From positions 62,001 through 126,000 of the forward strand of contig NZ_LMDF01000001.1 of NCBI RefSeq assembly GCF_001425745.1: a stretch of 64,000 nucleotides of DNA, written 5' to 3'. The first letter of the stretch is position 1; every line of letters begins with the position of its first letter. The position numbers and the translations under genes were made by a program. Shown here piece by piece: positions 36,195-44,023 of the stretch. The notes under the pieces were generated by a model. The model ran no database searches. It was not told the DNA's origin and worked only from the letters and a program-made list of their open reading frames with translations. The DNA comes from Caulobacter sp. Root343 (lineage in GTDB: Bacteria; Pseudomonadota; Alphaproteobacteria; Caulobacterales; Caulobacteraceae).

Positions 36195-36782
36195 TCAGGC
36201 GCGGGCTTCGCTGGCGTCCTTGCGGGCGGCGCGCCAGACGGCGCGGGCGGCGTCCAGGTTCATGATCGCGATGCCCAGCCCCGCGACGATGTCGGGCCAG
36301 ATCGAGCGCGTCAGGGCGGTCAGCAGCCCCGCCGCGATAATGGCGATGTTGGCGATCGCATCGTTGCGCGCCGACAGGAAAGCGGCCTTCGACAGGCTGC
36401 CGGCCGCGGCGCGGTGACGGGCCAGGGCGAAGGCGCAGACGAGGTTGATCGCCAGGGCGCCCAGGCCCGTGACGCTCAGGGTCAGGGGTTCGGGCGGCGT
36501 GGGATCGCCCAGCTTGCGCCACAGGGTCCACAGGAACGCCACCGCCGGCGCCAGCAGGATCGCCGCCAGCACCGTACCGACCTTGGCGCGGCGCGTGGCG
36601 CTCCAGCCCAGCGCCGCGAGGATCAGGAAGTTGACGGCCGCGTCCTCGAAGAAGTCGACGCTGTCGGCGAGCAGCGACACCGAACCGATGCGCAGGGCTG
36701 CCGTCATCTCGACGGCGAAATAGGCGAGGTTCAGCAGGGCGACGAGGCGGATGGCCGACCGGAAGCTGGGCGAAGGGCTCAT
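36195..36782 (-). CDS. CDF-type cation transporter (membrane domain only)
   Basis: 195 residues with about five to six membrane segments. Features of cation diffusion facilitators are LADSVDFFEDAAVNF (the first metal-site helix) and LSARNDAIANIAIIAAGLL (the second), with Asp/Asn/His-type ligands partly changed. The cytoplasmic C-terminal domain of typical CDF proteins is missing; the protein ends right after the last membrane helix. It probably exports a divalent metal, but the substrate is not clear. It is followed by ohr on the same strand with a 124-base gap. Confidence 0.8.
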   Translation of the reverse strand: MSPSPSFRSAIRLVALLNLAYFAVEMTAALRIGSVSLLADSVDFFEDAAVNFLILAALGWSATRRAKVGTVLAAILLAPAVAFLWTLWRKLGDPTPPEPLTLSVTGLGALAINLVCAFALARHRAAAGSLSKAAFLSARNDAIANIAIIAAGLLTALTRSIWPDIVAGLGIAIMNLDAARAVWRAARKDASEARA

Positions 36783-36840
36783 GGCCCGCCGACTAGCACG
36801 CGAGCCTTGTCGGCGATATCGCGGCGCCCGGACAAAAGAA

Positions 36841-36870
36841 CGGCCGCCCTCCAGGAGAAGAGGGCGGCCG
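36841..36870 (-). terminator. Candidate terminator for the RidA operon
   Basis: Perfect 11-bp GC stem (36841-36851 with 36860-36870), loop of 8. Read on the - strand it is followed by TTCTTTTG. It lies between the end of the ridA-like gene and the CDF gene. The gap 36783-37099 holds only this hairpin, an AT-rich stretch near 36905-36965 that may be a promoter for the CDF gene, and the repeat at 36991. Confidence 0.6.
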
Positions 36871-36990
36871 AGTCATTGGGAGGAAACGCCCGAAAGGGCT
36901 GAATTCCATATAGCCGTTTGAATTTTGTTTGACAACGTTGTCACGGAAAATATTTCGCGTAACGGTGAAATGCAGGCGGAAGCTAATTCG

Positions 36991-37089
36991 CTGTCATCCC
37001 GGAAGCCTCGCAGAGGCTATCCGGGACCGCCGGAAACGCTGAGCTTTCCGCGGTCCCGGCTCTCCGCTGCGCTACGGCCGGGATGACAG
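36991..37089. repeat. Inverted-repeat intergenic element, copy 2
   Basis: About 99 bases, ends CTGTCATCCCGG (36991-37002) and CCGGGATGACAG (37078-37089), with interior blocks GGAAGCCTCGCAGAGGC and CGGCTCTCCGCTGCGCT shared with 20720-20827. It lies 10 bases after the ridA-like stop codon. Confidence 0.7.
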
Positions 37090-37099
37090 TTTGAACGGT

Positions 37100-37591
37100 C
37101 TACTTCTTCTTCGCCGCCTGGACTTCGATCTCGACCAGCATGCCTTCCTGGACCAGCGAGGTGATCTGGCTGGTGATGCGCGAGGGCTTGTTGGGCTGGG
37201 TGGCGGTGCCGAAATAGGTCTTGTAGCCCTCCATCATGCCCATGAAGTCCATCTTGCCCTCCTTGGCCGGGTCGCCGACCAGCAGGACGCGCATCATCAC
37301 GACGTCGCCCATGGTCGCGCCCTGGGTCTTCAGCGCGGCTTCGATGCGGCCCAGCACGCCCAAGGTCTGGGTCTTGGTGTCGCCGAACTTGGCGACGCCG
37401 GTGGCCTTTTCGTCGATCACCGGCGGGGTCATGCCGCTGACATAGATGGTGTCGTAGCCGGCCGGCACGGTGACGACGCTGGCGATCGGCGACTTGGGAT
37501 CGCCGCCGCGGACGATCTCCTGGGCATTGGCGGCGGTGGCGACGCCGGCGAGGGCGCAGAGGCCAGCGGCGAGGGCGACGAGGCGTTTCAT
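37100..37591 (-). CDS. Exported RidA/YjgF-family protein
   Basis: 163 residues. A signal peptide (MKRLVALAAGLCALAGVATA, then ANAQE) predicts periplasmic location, which is unusual for RidA-type proteins. The fold features are DTIYVSGMTPP, DTKTQTLGVLGRIEAALKTQGATM, VVMMRVLLVGD and SRITSQITSLVQEGMLVEIEV. The catalytic Arg of RidA deaminases (typically in PxRSxxxV) is matched only by PSRITSQI. It is the third gene of an operon with cytochrome c and amine oxidase, so it may clear imine products. Confidence 0.85.
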   Translation of the reverse strand: MKRLVALAAGLCALAGVATAANAQEIVRGGDPKSPIASVVTVPAGYDTIYVSGMTPPVIDEKATGVAKFGDTKTQTLGVLGRIEAALKTQGATMGDVVMMRVLLVGDPAKEGKMDFMGMMEGYKTYFGTATQPNKPSRITSQITSLVQEGMLVEIEVQAAKKK

Positions 37592-37633
37592 GGGTCTCTC
37601 CGGTTCAGACTTTGGGTTCAGGATTCGAGTGGA

Positions 37634-38026
37634 TCAGTGGGCCTGCAGGCCGCGCGACTTGGCGCCGGCCTTGGCGGCGACGCGGGCCTTGGCGACGTCG
37701 GCGGGCTTCACGGCCGAGGCCTTGTTGCCCCATGACGAACGGACATAGGTCAGGATGGCCGCCAGGTCGGCGTCGTTCAGGTCGTCCTTGAAGGCCGGCA
37801 TGCCCGCGCGACCGTTCAGGACGGTGGTCATCACGATCTTCGGGTCGCCCTGCACGAAGGCCGAGCCGGCCAGGGCCGGGAAGGCGCCCTTGACGCCCTT
37901 GCCGGTGACCTGGTGGCAGGCCGAGCAGTTGTCCGCGAATAGCGACTTTCCATCGGCGAGCGCCAGCGCGGGCGCGGCGACGGCGGTGACGAGCGCCAGG
38001 GCGGCGAGACGGATAGCGAAGGTCAT
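37634..38026 (-). CDS. Exported single-heme cytochrome c
   Basis: 130 residues from ATG 38026, preceded by CGAGGAAAC. Signal peptide MTFAIRLAALALVTAVAAPA with cleavage near ALA. The heme site is CSACH (in FADNCSACHQ), and the distal Met is in GRAGMPAFKD. The fold is that of class I cytochrome c, as in electron acceptors of periplasmic dehydrogenases. It lies between the amine oxidase and the RidA-like gene on one strand, which suggests it accepts electrons from the oxidase. Confidence 0.9.
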   Translation of the reverse strand: MTFAIRLAALALVTAVAAPALALADGKSLFADNCSACHQVTGKGVKGAFPALAGSAFVQGDPKIVMTTVLNGRAGMPAFKDDLNDADLAAILTYVRSSWGNKASAVKPADVAKARVAAKAGAKSRGLQAH

Positions 38027-38101
38027 CGTTTCCTCGAAAGCTTTCATTTCTTTCGCGTGATGGTCGCCGAAATCGGCTTCCACTTTCGGCTATCACGCTT
38101 G

Positions 38102-39703
38102 CTAGGCCTGCTGCACGCGGGCGTGAATCTTGGCGATCTGTTGCCAGGCCGACTCGATGGCGCCGGCCTGCCAGCCGCCAAGGTAGCTGAGGTGTTCGCC
38201 GGCCAGATAGAGGCGACCGTCGGGCTGGCAGAGCAGGGGGTAGGAGTCCTTGCGGCCGTTCTCGCCCCATTCGGCCCAGCCGCCCAGATTGTACTGGGCC
38301 AGGTGCCAGCTGAAGGAGAAGGCGTTCTCGAAATTCTCGGCGTATTCCGGGAAGATCTTCTGGCCCGCCGCCACGGCGTAGGCCGCGCGGTCGGCCGGGC
38401 TCTTGGCGCTGATCCGCGCCGCCTCGCCGCCGAACCCGTAGTAACCCAGCAGCACGCCCTTCTGCCCCTGCCAGCCGCACGAGGGCAGGGTGATGGTGTT
38501 GATGCCCGGGATGTCATTGTAGACGTGGCCGCCGTAGATGTGGTGCTTCTCTTCCCAGAAGCGCGTCTTCATCTGCAGGCCGATCTTGTTGACCGGCGCG
38601 TACGAGACGCCCTCCATCGCCGCCTTGAACGGGGCCGAGGCGTCGAGGTCGATCTGCTTCAGCACGCTGAGCGGGATGGTGCAGACGCAGTAGTCGGCGG
38701 TGATCTCGCCCGGCTTGCCGTCGGCCCCCTTGAACGAGACCGTCACGCCGCTGGGCGACTGCTTGATCTTCTCGACCACGGTCGAATAGCGGATCATCGA
38801 ACCGACGTGCTTTTCGAACCCCTTGGCGATCTGGTCCATGCCGCCGATCGGCTGCAGCATGGTGCGCTGCTGCTCGAAGCCGGTGACCGAGCTGAGGACC
38901 CGCCAGGCGTTGCTGTCCAGCACGTCCTTGAAGGCGAACGGCGGCAGCTCCTTCCCGGGGCCCGGATCGACGCCGGCCCCGGGATGGATCGAGAAGCCGC
39001 GCCCCTCGGTGCCCTTGTAGGCCAGGTCCTTGGACAGCCGGCCTTCATTGACCAGGTAGGCGACGAACTTCTCGCGGTCGATCCCCGACAACGGCGCGTC
39101 CAGCTGGCCCTGGCTGGCGGCCTTGGCGACCAGTTCGGCGGTGTAGCCACGGATGTCGGCGGCGATCTCGCCCTTGCGCACCGGCTTGCCGGCTAGCGGC
39201 CCCGACGCCTTCTCGAAATAGACGTAGGAGGCGTCGTTGTCGTTGACGAAGCTCTCCAGCGGCACGCTGAACAGCTTGGTGTAGTGCAGGGTCGAGCGGT
39301 GGTGATACGGGATCCGCCACGGGCCGTGGTTGATGTAGTGGCCCTCGTCGAACTCGCAGGTCTGTTCGTGGCCGATCAGGTCGGTGTGCTTGAAGCCCTT
39401 ACGCGCCGTCTGGCAACGGCCGCCGGCGAACGAACGCGCCTCCAGCACCTGCACCTGATAGCCGGCCTTGCTGAGCTCATAGGCGGCGGTCATGCCGGCC
39501 AGGCCCGCGCCCAGGACAATGATCTTGGTCCCCTTGGCGCCGCCGGTCAGTTCCGGCGGCAGCTCGGTGGCCGAGGCCATGCCGAAGCCCAGCGCTTCCA
39601 TGCCCGAGAGCACCAGCGACATGCCGCCGACCGCGGCCAGGCTTTCGAAGAAACGACGGCGTGTGAGTACGCCACCCGTCGCAGACGCGTCCAATCCACT
39701 CAT
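38102..39703 (-). CDS. Tat-exported flavin monoamine oxidase-like enzyme
   Basis: 533 residues from ATG 39703. The N-terminus has a twin-arginine signal (VLTRRRFFESLAAVGGMSLV). The FAD loop IIVLGAGLAGMTAAYELSKAG is followed by VQVLEARSFAGGRCQTAR. The C-terminal FAD segment GRLYLAGEHLSYLGGWQAGA is complete, with AIESA for the amine oxidase family. The substrate is unknown; homologs act on amines, amino acids or polyamines. The gene heads an operon with an exported cytochrome c and an exported RidA-like protein, so it may work as a periplasmic dehydrogenase. Confidence 0.92.
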   Translation of the reverse strand: MSGLDASATGGVLTRRRFFESLAAVGGMSLVLSGMEALGFGMASATELPPELTGGAKGTKIIVLGAGLAGMTAAYELSKAGYQVQVLEARSFAGGRCQTARKGFKHTDLIGHEQTCEFDEGHYINHGPWRIPYHHRSTLHYTKLFSVPLESFVNDNDASYVYFEKASGPLAGKPVRKGEIAADIRGYTAELVAKAASQGQLDAPLSGIDREKFVAYLVNEGRLSKDLAYKGTEGRGFSIHPGAGVDPGPGKELPPFAFKDVLDSNAWRVLSSVTGFEQQRTMLQPIGGMDQIAKGFEKHVGSMIRYSTVVEKIKQSPSGVTVSFKGADGKPGEITADYCVCTIPLSVLKQIDLDASAPFKAAMEGVSYAPVNKIGLQMKTRFWEEKHHIYGGHVYNDIPGINTITLPSCGWQGQKGVLLGYYGFGGEAARISAKSPADRAAYAVAAGQKIFPEYAENFENAFSFSWHLAQYNLGGWAEWGENGRKDSYPLLCQPDGRLYLAGEHLSYLGGWQAGAIESAWQQIAKIHARVQQA

Positions 39704-39974
39704 GCAATCCCCGCCGTCCTTGTTGATCAGCCGGCGTCGCCTTGGCGCTGGCTTGGCTCCGGCGATCGTGTCGCGCCGGACGGAAGACATCTCCAAATTC
39801 CGATCACGGCGACGCAATCCGTTTTCGGTCAAGGTCGAGCCTGACATGTTAGACGCCTCGGCATTGGGCGCCTGGGACAGGCTTTGAGCGATCGGTGGGC
39901 GGGGTCGAAAGATCGCCGCCGACTCGGCGAATCCCTGTTTTTCTCGCCCGCCGCGACGGCGTCATGGAGCCCTT

Positions 39975-40526
39975 ATGAATTCGTCCGCATCCCCCCTCAA
40001 TCTCCGCTTGCGCCCGGCGCGACCCGAGGACATGCCCGTCCTGTCGGCGCTGATGGACCGCGCGATCGGCGAGCTGCTCCAGGCCTTCCTGCCGCCCGAA
40101 GGGGTAAAGGCCTCGTTCGAGATCATGGGCCTCGACACCCAGCTGATCGCCGACGGCACCTACTTCGTGGTGGAAGACGGAGAAGAGATCGCCGGCTGTG
40201 GCGGCTGGTCCCGGCGCGCCACCCTGTTCGGCGGTGACCACTCGGCCGGACGCGACGCGGCGCTGCTGGACCCGGCCAAGGACGCGGCGCGGGTGCGGGC
40301 GATGTACACCCATCCCGATCACACCCGCAAAGGCGTCGGTCGGATGGTGCTGGACGCCTGCGAGGCGGCGGCGCGGGCCGAGGGCTTCTCCCGCGTTGAG
40401 ATGGCCGCGACCGTCGGCGGAGTTCCGCTCTACCGGGCCTGCGGCTACCACGACATCGAACCGTTCGAGGCGGTGACCTCGACGGGGTATCGGGTGCCAT
40501 TGGTGCGGATGGGGAAGGGGCTGTAG
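39975..40526 (+). CDS. GNAT-family N-acetyltransferase
   Basis: 183 residues from ATG 39975. GNAT fold: LRLRPARPEDMPVLSALMDRA at the start, VRAMYTHPDHTRKGVGRMVLD with the acetyl-CoA loop (Arg-Lys-Gly-Val-Gly), and PLYRACGYHDIEPFE at the end. The gap 39704-39974 before it holds no gene and contains the promoters of both divergent genes. The acyl acceptor is unknown. Confidence 0.85.
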   Translation: MNSSASPLNLRLRPARPEDMPVLSALMDRAIGELLQAFLPPEGVKASFEIMGLDTQLIADGTYFVVEDGEEIAGCGGWSRRATLFGGDHSAGRDAALLDPAKDAARVRAMYTHPDHTRKGVGRMVLDACEAAARAEGFSRVEMAATVGGVPLYRACGYHDIEPFEAVTSTGYRVPLVRMGKGL

Positions 40527-40530
40527 CTCT

Positions 40531-40674
40531 CCTCCCCCTCCGGGGGAGGGGGACCGCCGAACGGCGGTGGAGGGGCCCTGCGAGGCGGTGGACGCATGAC
40601 CCGCTTCGCGGACCCCCTCCGTCTCGATGCGTATTCGCATCGATCCACCTCCCCCTGAGGGGGAGGAGAGTTCG
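40531..40674. repeat. CTCCCC/GGGGAG inverted intergenic repeat
   Basis: The gap between the acetyltransferase and the TonB receptor has paired CTCCCCCTCCGGGGGAGGG and CCTCCCCCTGAGGGGGAGG blocks around ACCGCCGAACGGCGGT and other short dyads. It is of the same kind as the repeats near 19105 and 52270. Confidence 0.55.
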
Positions 40675-40685
40675 CCACGAAAAGC

Positions 40686-40715
40686 AAAAGGGGCGAACCT
40701 CGCGGTCCGCCCCTT
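40686..40715 (-). terminator. Terminator after the first TonB receptor gene
   Basis: Stem AAGGGGCG (40688-40695) with CGCCCCTT (40708-40715), extended inward by three pairs around one mismatch. On the - strand it ends in TTTTGCTTTTC, 25 bases past the receptor stop. Confidence 0.7.
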
Positions 40716-40739
40716 CGCGTCTCAGCCTGTGATCCCGCC

Positions 40740-43265
40740 TTAGAAGGCTACGCTCAGTCGGCCGTAGTAGTAGCCGCCGTTGATGCCGTACGGCGAGAAC
40801 GAGGTGTATTGGGCCACGCAGCCGCTGCCGGAGGCGATGCAGGCGGCCTGGAAGGCGGCCGTGAACTTGTCCGGATACTTGTTGAACACGTTGTTGGCCC
40901 CGATCGCGGCGGTGACGCCCATCGGGAACTTGTAGGACAGCTCGGCGTCGGTGATCGCCGCCGCGCTGGCCTGGGTGTTCAGCAGCGGGCCGCTGCCGGG
41001 GTCGGACAGGGCCTCGGCCTTGCCGTAGAAGGTCTCGGTCAGCGACAGCGAGGCCTTGCCGTAGGTGTAGAGGCCGTTCAGGCCGATCTTGTACTTCGGC
41101 GAGCCTTTCTCGAGCAGCGAGGCGGCGTTGCCGGCGAACAGGATCTGACCGGTCGGGAAGGCGGCGCTGGTGGTCGCCAGCGGCGCCGGGGGAGCCTTGA
41201 CCTTGGTGATCTTGGTCTTGTTGAAGTTGCCGCTCAGCGTCCAGTCGATATGGCCGTAGTCGCCCAGGCTGACGGGATAGGCGACGACGAAGTCCAGGCC
41301 GCGGGTGCGGCTGTCCAGGCCGTTCGAGAAGATGTTGATGCCGGTGCTGGTCACCGTGCTGTCCAGCACGTTGCCATTGGCGGCGATGGCGGCGTTGACG
41401 TTGCTGTTGACCACCACCCCGTTGCGGATGCCGAAGATCGAGCTGGAGCCGAAGATCCGGTTCTTGAGGTTGATCTGGTAGATGTCGATCGTGGCCGTCA
41501 TCTTCGGGATCGGGTGGGCCACGACGCCCAGGCTGTAGTTCTTCGACTTCTCGGGCTTCAGCGTGTCGATGCCCAGCAGGCGGGCGGCGCTGGAGTTCGG
41601 GGCCAGCTGGACGAAGGCGCTGGTCGGCGAGACGTTGGTCGCCGAGTAGTACGACTCCGCCAGGGTCGGGGCGCGGAAGCCGGTCGAGACCGTGCCGCGG
41701 ACCGCGAACATCTCGTTGAAGTCATAGCGACTGGTCAGCTTGGCGACCGTGGTGTCGCCGAAGTCGCTGAACTTCTCGTAGCGGACGGCCGCGTCGATCT
41801 TCCACGCCTCGACCGGCGTGGCGGCGACGTCGCCGTACACGGCCCAGCTGGTGCGGGCGTGGCCGCCGGCGTCGGTCTTCGAGAAGCCCGGATACGACTG
41901 CGAGCCTTCCTTGTAGGTCGAGGCCGCGTCGCCCTGGCCGATCCGGTAGGTGTCGCGGCGCTGCTCGTAGCCGACGGCGACGTCCAGCGGGGCCGAGAAG
42001 CCGACGTCGAAGCCGCGACGCAGGTCGAGGTTGTTGGTCCACTGGGTGGTGCGCCAGCTGCCGGCGTGGAACGAGGTCGGGGTGAAGCCCTTGGTCGTCA
42101 GGGTCGAGCTGTCGGCATAGAGGCTGGCGTTGGCCGAGTCCTCGACGCGGACCTCGATATCGTCCTTGCCGTAGGTCGACGACAGGTCGAGATCCCAGCC
42201 GGCCAGCTTGCCCGACACGCCCAGGGTCATGGCGTAGTCGTCTTCGATGATGCGCTCGCGCGGGCTGAAGCCCAGCGGGAAGGGCCGGTCGGCCGCGCCC
42301 TGCTTGCCCTGGATGCGGTTGTAGCGGCGGTAGTTCTCGTAGGCCGAGGCGTCCTTGTGGCCCAAGGTGCCGAACGAATAGACCTCGAAGTCCATCGGCA
42401 GCTCGATGCCGGCGTTATAGACCAGGTTGTTCAGGCGGTACTCGGCGTCGCCCGAGATCAGGTTCAGGTTCGGATAGCCGGGGATCTTGCTTTCGATGGC
42501 GTTGTTGGCGGCCGAATAGCTGGGGCTGGCCGGGTTGAAGATCCGCTGATCGGGCAGGCCGCGGTTGCTGAAGCCGTGATATTTGCTCTCGACCGTGATG
42601 TTCAGATAGCTGTTTTCGGTCGGCGACATGCCGATATTGATCGAGCCGCCGGCCGTCTTGCCGCCGCCGTCGAAGTATTCGCCGCCGGTGGCCGAGATCG
42701 AGCCGCCCGAGCCGTTCTTCTTCAGGATGATGTTGACGACGCCGGCGATGGCGTCGGTGCCGTACTGGGCCGCGGCGCCGTCGGTCAGCACTTCGATGCG
42801 GCCGATGCCGGCCATCGGGATGAAGCCCAGGTCAGCCGCGGCGGCGCCTTGATAGACGCCCGAGAGCACGGCGAGGTTGCCCGTGGTGTGGCGGCGCTTG
42901 CCGTTGACCAGCACCAGGGCCTGGTTGGGCGAAAGGCCGCGCAGGCGGGCCGAAAGGGTCAGGTTGGCGGTGTCGCCGCCGAACGCCTGGGCGTTGAACG
43001 AGGGCACCAGGTTGGCGAGGCCGACGCGCAGGTCGACCGCGCCCGTGCGCTCCAGCGTGCTGGTGTCGACGACTTGGACGGGGGCGGGGCTGTCGATGAC
43101 ACGCAGGCCCGTCTGGCGCGTGCCGGTGACGATGACGGTATCGACTTCAGTCTGGTCGGGCGGCGTGGCCGCAGTGTCGGCGGCGAAGGCGGATGCAGAG
43201 TATCCGATAGTAATGGACAATGCCGAAATGCCCGCCAGCAGTGCGGGTTTGAAACGTCGAGTCAT
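40740..43265 (-). CDS. TonB-dependent outer-membrane receptor
   Basis: 841 residues from ATG 43265, preceded by GAGGGGG. Signal peptide (MTRRFKPALLAGISALSITI, cleavage near AFAA). The TonB box region VDTVIVTGTRQ, then a plug domain (PVQVVDTSTLERTG, LRGLSPNQALVLVNGKRRHT, EVLTDGAAAQYGTDAIAGVVNIILK) and a large beta-barrel ending in Phe (GRLSVAF). It takes up an unknown ligand across the outer membrane. A perfect 17-base palindrome lies 100 bases upstream. Confidence 0.95.
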   Translation of the reverse strand: MTRRFKPALLAGISALSITIGYSASAFAADTAATPPDQTEVDTVIVTGTRQTGLRVIDSPAPVQVVDTSTLERTGAVDLRVGLANLVPSFNAQAFGGDTANLTLSARLRGLSPNQALVLVNGKRRHTTGNLAVLSGVYQGAAAADLGFIPMAGIGRIEVLTDGAAAQYGTDAIAGVVNIILKKNGSGGSISATGGEYFDGGGKTAGGSINIGMSPTENSYLNITVESKYHGFSNRGLPDQRIFNPASPSYSAANNAIESKIPGYPNLNLISGDAEYRLNNLVYNAGIELPMDFEVYSFGTLGHKDASAYENYRRYNRIQGKQGAADRPFPLGFSPRERIIEDDYAMTLGVSGKLAGWDLDLSSTYGKDDIEVRVEDSANASLYADSSTLTTKGFTPTSFHAGSWRTTQWTNNLDLRRGFDVGFSAPLDVAVGYEQRRDTYRIGQGDAASTYKEGSQSYPGFSKTDAGGHARTSWAVYGDVAATPVEAWKIDAAVRYEKFSDFGDTTVAKLTSRYDFNEMFAVRGTVSTGFRAPTLAESYYSATNVSPTSAFVQLAPNSSAARLLGIDTLKPEKSKNYSLGVVAHPIPKMTATIDIYQINLKNRIFGSSSIFGIRNGVVVNSNVNAAIAANGNVLDSTVTSTGINIFSNGLDSRTRGLDFVVAYPVSLGDYGHIDWTLSGNFNKTKITKVKAPPAPLATTSAAFPTGQILFAGNAASLLEKGSPKYKIGLNGLYTYGKASLSLTETFYGKAEALSDPGSGPLLNTQASAAAITDAELSYKFPMGVTAAIGANNVFNKYPDKFTAAFQAACIASGSGCVAQYTSFSPYGINGGYYYGRLSVAF

Positions 43266-43365
43266 TAATAACCCCCTCATTTTGTTTATTGACGCGTGGC
43301 GAATGCTCCATCCATGGCGTTTTTCTCCCGACGATTATATTTTTTGACGCACGCACGAAAAATCT

Positions 43366-43382
43366 ATCGGAAACTTTCCGAT
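43366..43382. promoter_or_regulatory. Palindrome upstream of the TonB receptor
   Basis: ATCGGAAA-C-TTTCCGAT, perfect 8-bp arms, 101 bases before the receptor start. It is a candidate operator for a LacI-, TetR- or Zur-like dimer. Apart from an AT-rich stretch near 43334-43345, I see nothing else in the 308-base gap 43266-43573. Confidence 0.55.
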
Positions 43383-43573
43383 TTATTCATGGGGGAGAAG
43401 GTCTCGGCGTTCGGCAATGGCGGGGTGTCAGGAAACCGCCACAACCGCGCCGACGCCCGGCGGGCGCCGTTTTGCGCGGCGGCGGATATCGGATTTTAGG
43501 CAGATACACGCCAGCCGGGCGCTCGCGGAGGTCGCGTCGATCGCCTCATAGACGTCCTGGAGGACGGCTTGGC

Positions 43574-43924
43574 CTAGGCGACGAGGCGCATCGGTTCGGC
43601 CATTTCGTCGGTGTCTTCGGTCTCGAACAGCTCGAACGCTTCCTCCCAGGCGGCCATTCGGGAATCGCGCAGTTCGGCGTCGTCGGTGACCCGGACGATC
43701 TGGTCCTCGCGGTCGTTCCAGACCAGGCCGATATCGGTGACGCGCTCGACGTCGCGGCCCAGCAGCAGGAACATGTCGGCCTTGGCGGCGCGCTCGTGGC
43801 TGATCCGGCGCAGGGTGCGTCCGCCGCCCAGGTCGCGATGGATGTCGGCGAAGTCCAGCACGGCCGAGATCATGGCCTGGTTGACGGGGGCGGCGGCCCA
43901 GGGGGAGCAGGCGAAGCGCGACAT
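43574..43924 (-). CDS. Hypothetical protein divergent from the WYL regulator
   Basis: 116 residues from ATG 43924, with AAGGAGG 8 bases upstream. The reading frame is open far upstream across the WYL gene, but that part is antisense shadow. The product begins MSRFACSPWAAAPVNQAMIS and is a soluble mixed protein with an acidic end (FELFETEDTDEMAEP). No family recognised. It starts 99 bases from the WYL regulator on the other strand, so it may be its target. Confidence 0.65.
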   Translation of the reverse strand: MSRFACSPWAAAPVNQAMISAVLDFADIHRDLGGGRTLRRISHERAAKADMFLLLGRDVERVTDIGLVWNDREDQIVRVTDDAELRDSRMAAWEEAFELFETEDTDEMAEPMRLVA

Positions 43925-44023
43925 CAAGGGCCTCCTTTGAAGGGTCTCCAGTCTCGACTTCCGCAGAATGTGCGGGCGTTGCGACAGAAACGGTCGTAAG
44001 GTGTCCGTCTGCTTGAGGAACGC

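Noticed and set aside
40809..43268. An 819-codon + strand frame opposite the first TonB receptor
   Set aside because: It mirrors the codon positions of a clear receptor gene and encodes a low-complexity Gly/Val/Arg protein with no signal peptide or domain.
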